Below are positions 63,249-64,000 of a stretch of DNA of 64,000 bases, in pieces (positions within the stretch are counted from its first letter, which is position 1; every line of letters starts with the position of its first letter). Under the pieces are notes generated by a model, which did no database searches, was not told where the DNA came from, and worked only from the letters and a program-made list of their open reading frames with translations. The position numbers were made by a program, and so were the translations under genes. The stretch comes from Cycas panzhihuaensis (lineage: Eukaryota; Cycadophyta), in contig CM041465.1 of the NCBI GenBank assembly GCA_023213395.1, positions 228,043,741-228,107,740 on the forward strand, given 5' to 3'.

Positions 63249-63260
63249 GCTCTGATACTA
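63249..63260 (-). promoter_or_regulatory. Copia-2 primer-binding site, mutated
   Basis: The minus strand reads TAGTATCAGAGC, one change from the tRNA-Met PBS TGGTATCAGAGC. About 10 bases separate it from the LTR edge inferred by aligning the two LTRs. Confidence 0.75.
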
Positions 63261-63270
63261 ATAAAGGGTA

Positions 63271-63551
63271 ACAAGGATAGAGTAGAAAGACTATAAGACC
63301 GCCATATTAAAAAATTTATGAATATCTAAAAATAAGGCAATGTTCAAAAACACTATTGGGTCATAGACCTCTTATTTATAATTGGGATGTTGGGAGGGAG
63401 CCTACTGTCAATCGATATTTTTAGAATTCAAAAAATAATAACAAATATGTACCTAAACGATTGGAGTGACTGAAGTCAACTATGACAGTCTTGTGGCATC
63501 ATTAAACATTGTGCATACTTAATTAGGAAGAAATTAATATTAACTCTAACA
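63271..63551 (-). repeat. Copia-2 5' LTR
   Basis: About 281 bp. Matches 57565-57854 with scattered substitutions and ends CTCTAACA on the plus strand, before the TATTT duplication at 63552-63556. Confidence 0.88.
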
Positions 63552-63556
63552 TATTT

Positions 63557-64000
63557 GACCTATAATTTATATATATATTCTTACAGAGCTATTACTTTTG
63601 TTAATTAAAAAGATTAGTGAATCAAAAGGAAACTTTGAACCTTAAATAAATGCATTCTCTAGAAGTTCTATTATTTATCTTTCCACTATCTTTTCTTCAT
63701 CATGACTTAATTAACATGGGACGTGGTAGGTGGATCTTAATCATTTGTCCAAGAGAACTTGATGGTTTACTCCTTTGTGGATAGGTAAACTACTTAATAA
63801 GTCATTAGGAAAAACATCAGAATATTCACTAGCTAAAGAGTTAACTTCTTGTACATTAGACTTCCATTATTCATCTAGAGTTTTAAATGGAATACCATGG
63901 AATTTCTAGCCACTCTCATAAACTATTAAGACCAAAGGAATACTCTTTAAGTCTTTATTATCTTGTAGCTATAACCATATCTCATAGTGGATAAAATAAA
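63557..64000 (-). pseudogene. Gypsy-3 N-terminal RT piece, continuing past the window edge
   Basis: The minus strand from about 63830 reads EYSDVFPNDLLSSLPIHKGV and then NHQVLLDK, the linker leading into chromovirus RTs (YKDVFP...LPP...H-x-I-x-L). It goes on to LSHDEEKIVER-stop-IIELLENAFI and LIFLINKSNS before the Copia-2 insertion. The rest of the element (protease, gag, 5' LTR) should lie beyond 64000. Confidence 0.75.

Larger units (their letters stand above)
57565..63551 (-). mobile_element. Copia-2: Ty1/Copia element with RT deleted
   Basis: Minus-strand element with a 5' LTR (63271-63551), mutated PBS, 2.4 kb leader, gag, protease, GAG-pre-integrase, integrase core, a fused remnant lacking RT, polypurine tract and 3' LTR (57565-57854). 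TATTT flanks both ends. It is related to Copia-1 but not identical. Without RT it could have moved only with help in trans, unless the deletion came after insertion. Confidence 0.88.

Overview
This looks like 64 kb of nuclear DNA from a seed plant. It has one intact intron-containing gene, and most of the rest is decayed LTR retrotransposons, one LINE fragment and a 2.2 kb compound microsatellite. The 3 kb LTRs, the heavy mutation of almost every element and the nesting suggest a very large, old, methylated genome. A gymnosperm is my best guess, but that is inference. No bacterial features, CRISPR array, rRNA or intact tRNA gene was seen.

Layout. 1-4.97 kb: flanking DNA with a broken Gypsy gag-protease fragment (here Gypsy-0). 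4,969-22,750: Gypsy-1, a 17.8 kb Ty3/Gypsy element of Tat/Ogre type with about 3 kb LTRs and matching GAATG target-site duplications (TSDs). Downstream of its integrase it carries an antisense reading frame and a second RNase H. 22.8-27.9 kb: AT-rich DNA with a 5'-truncated LINE flanked by a 13 bp TSD, two LTR-like sequences in inverted orientation, and a tandem duplication. 27,868-34,477: Copia-1 (minus strand), with gag, integrase, RT and RNase H and a long leader that holds a CpG-rich, promoter-like island. 34.5-36.8 kb: LTR remnants and unassigned DNA. 37,227-39,938: the host gene, a five-exon mitochondrial-carrier gene of the BTL1 (Brittle1-like) adenine-nucleotide transporter group. All of its splice junctions are GT-AG and in phase. 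40,768-40,995: a minus-strand, exon-like coding block of unknown identity.

From about 42.6 kb to the right edge (and presumably beyond) runs one minus-strand, chromovirus-like Gypsy element (Gypsy-3) split into four pieces. The insertions are Gypsy-2 (43,648-54,440, plus strand, TSD CATGG), a 2.2 kb TA/CA/GATA microsatellite lying inside the RT domain, and Copia-2 (57,565-63,551, minus strand, TSD TATTT). Read from right to left, the pieces give the protease-RT linker, RT N-terminus, RT palm, RNase H and integrase in canonical order.

Decay is dominated by changes that look like C-to-T or G-to-A: CAA/CAG/TGG codons become stops, catalytic Asp becomes Asn, and zinc-ligand Cys/His becomes Tyr. 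This fits deamination of methylated cytosine. None of the elements appears able to move by itself. I saw no convincing new multi-gene system. The most unusual material is the accessory coding in the 3' parts of Gypsy-1 and Gypsy-2, the microsatellite inside the RT, and the promoter-like island in the Copia-1 leader.
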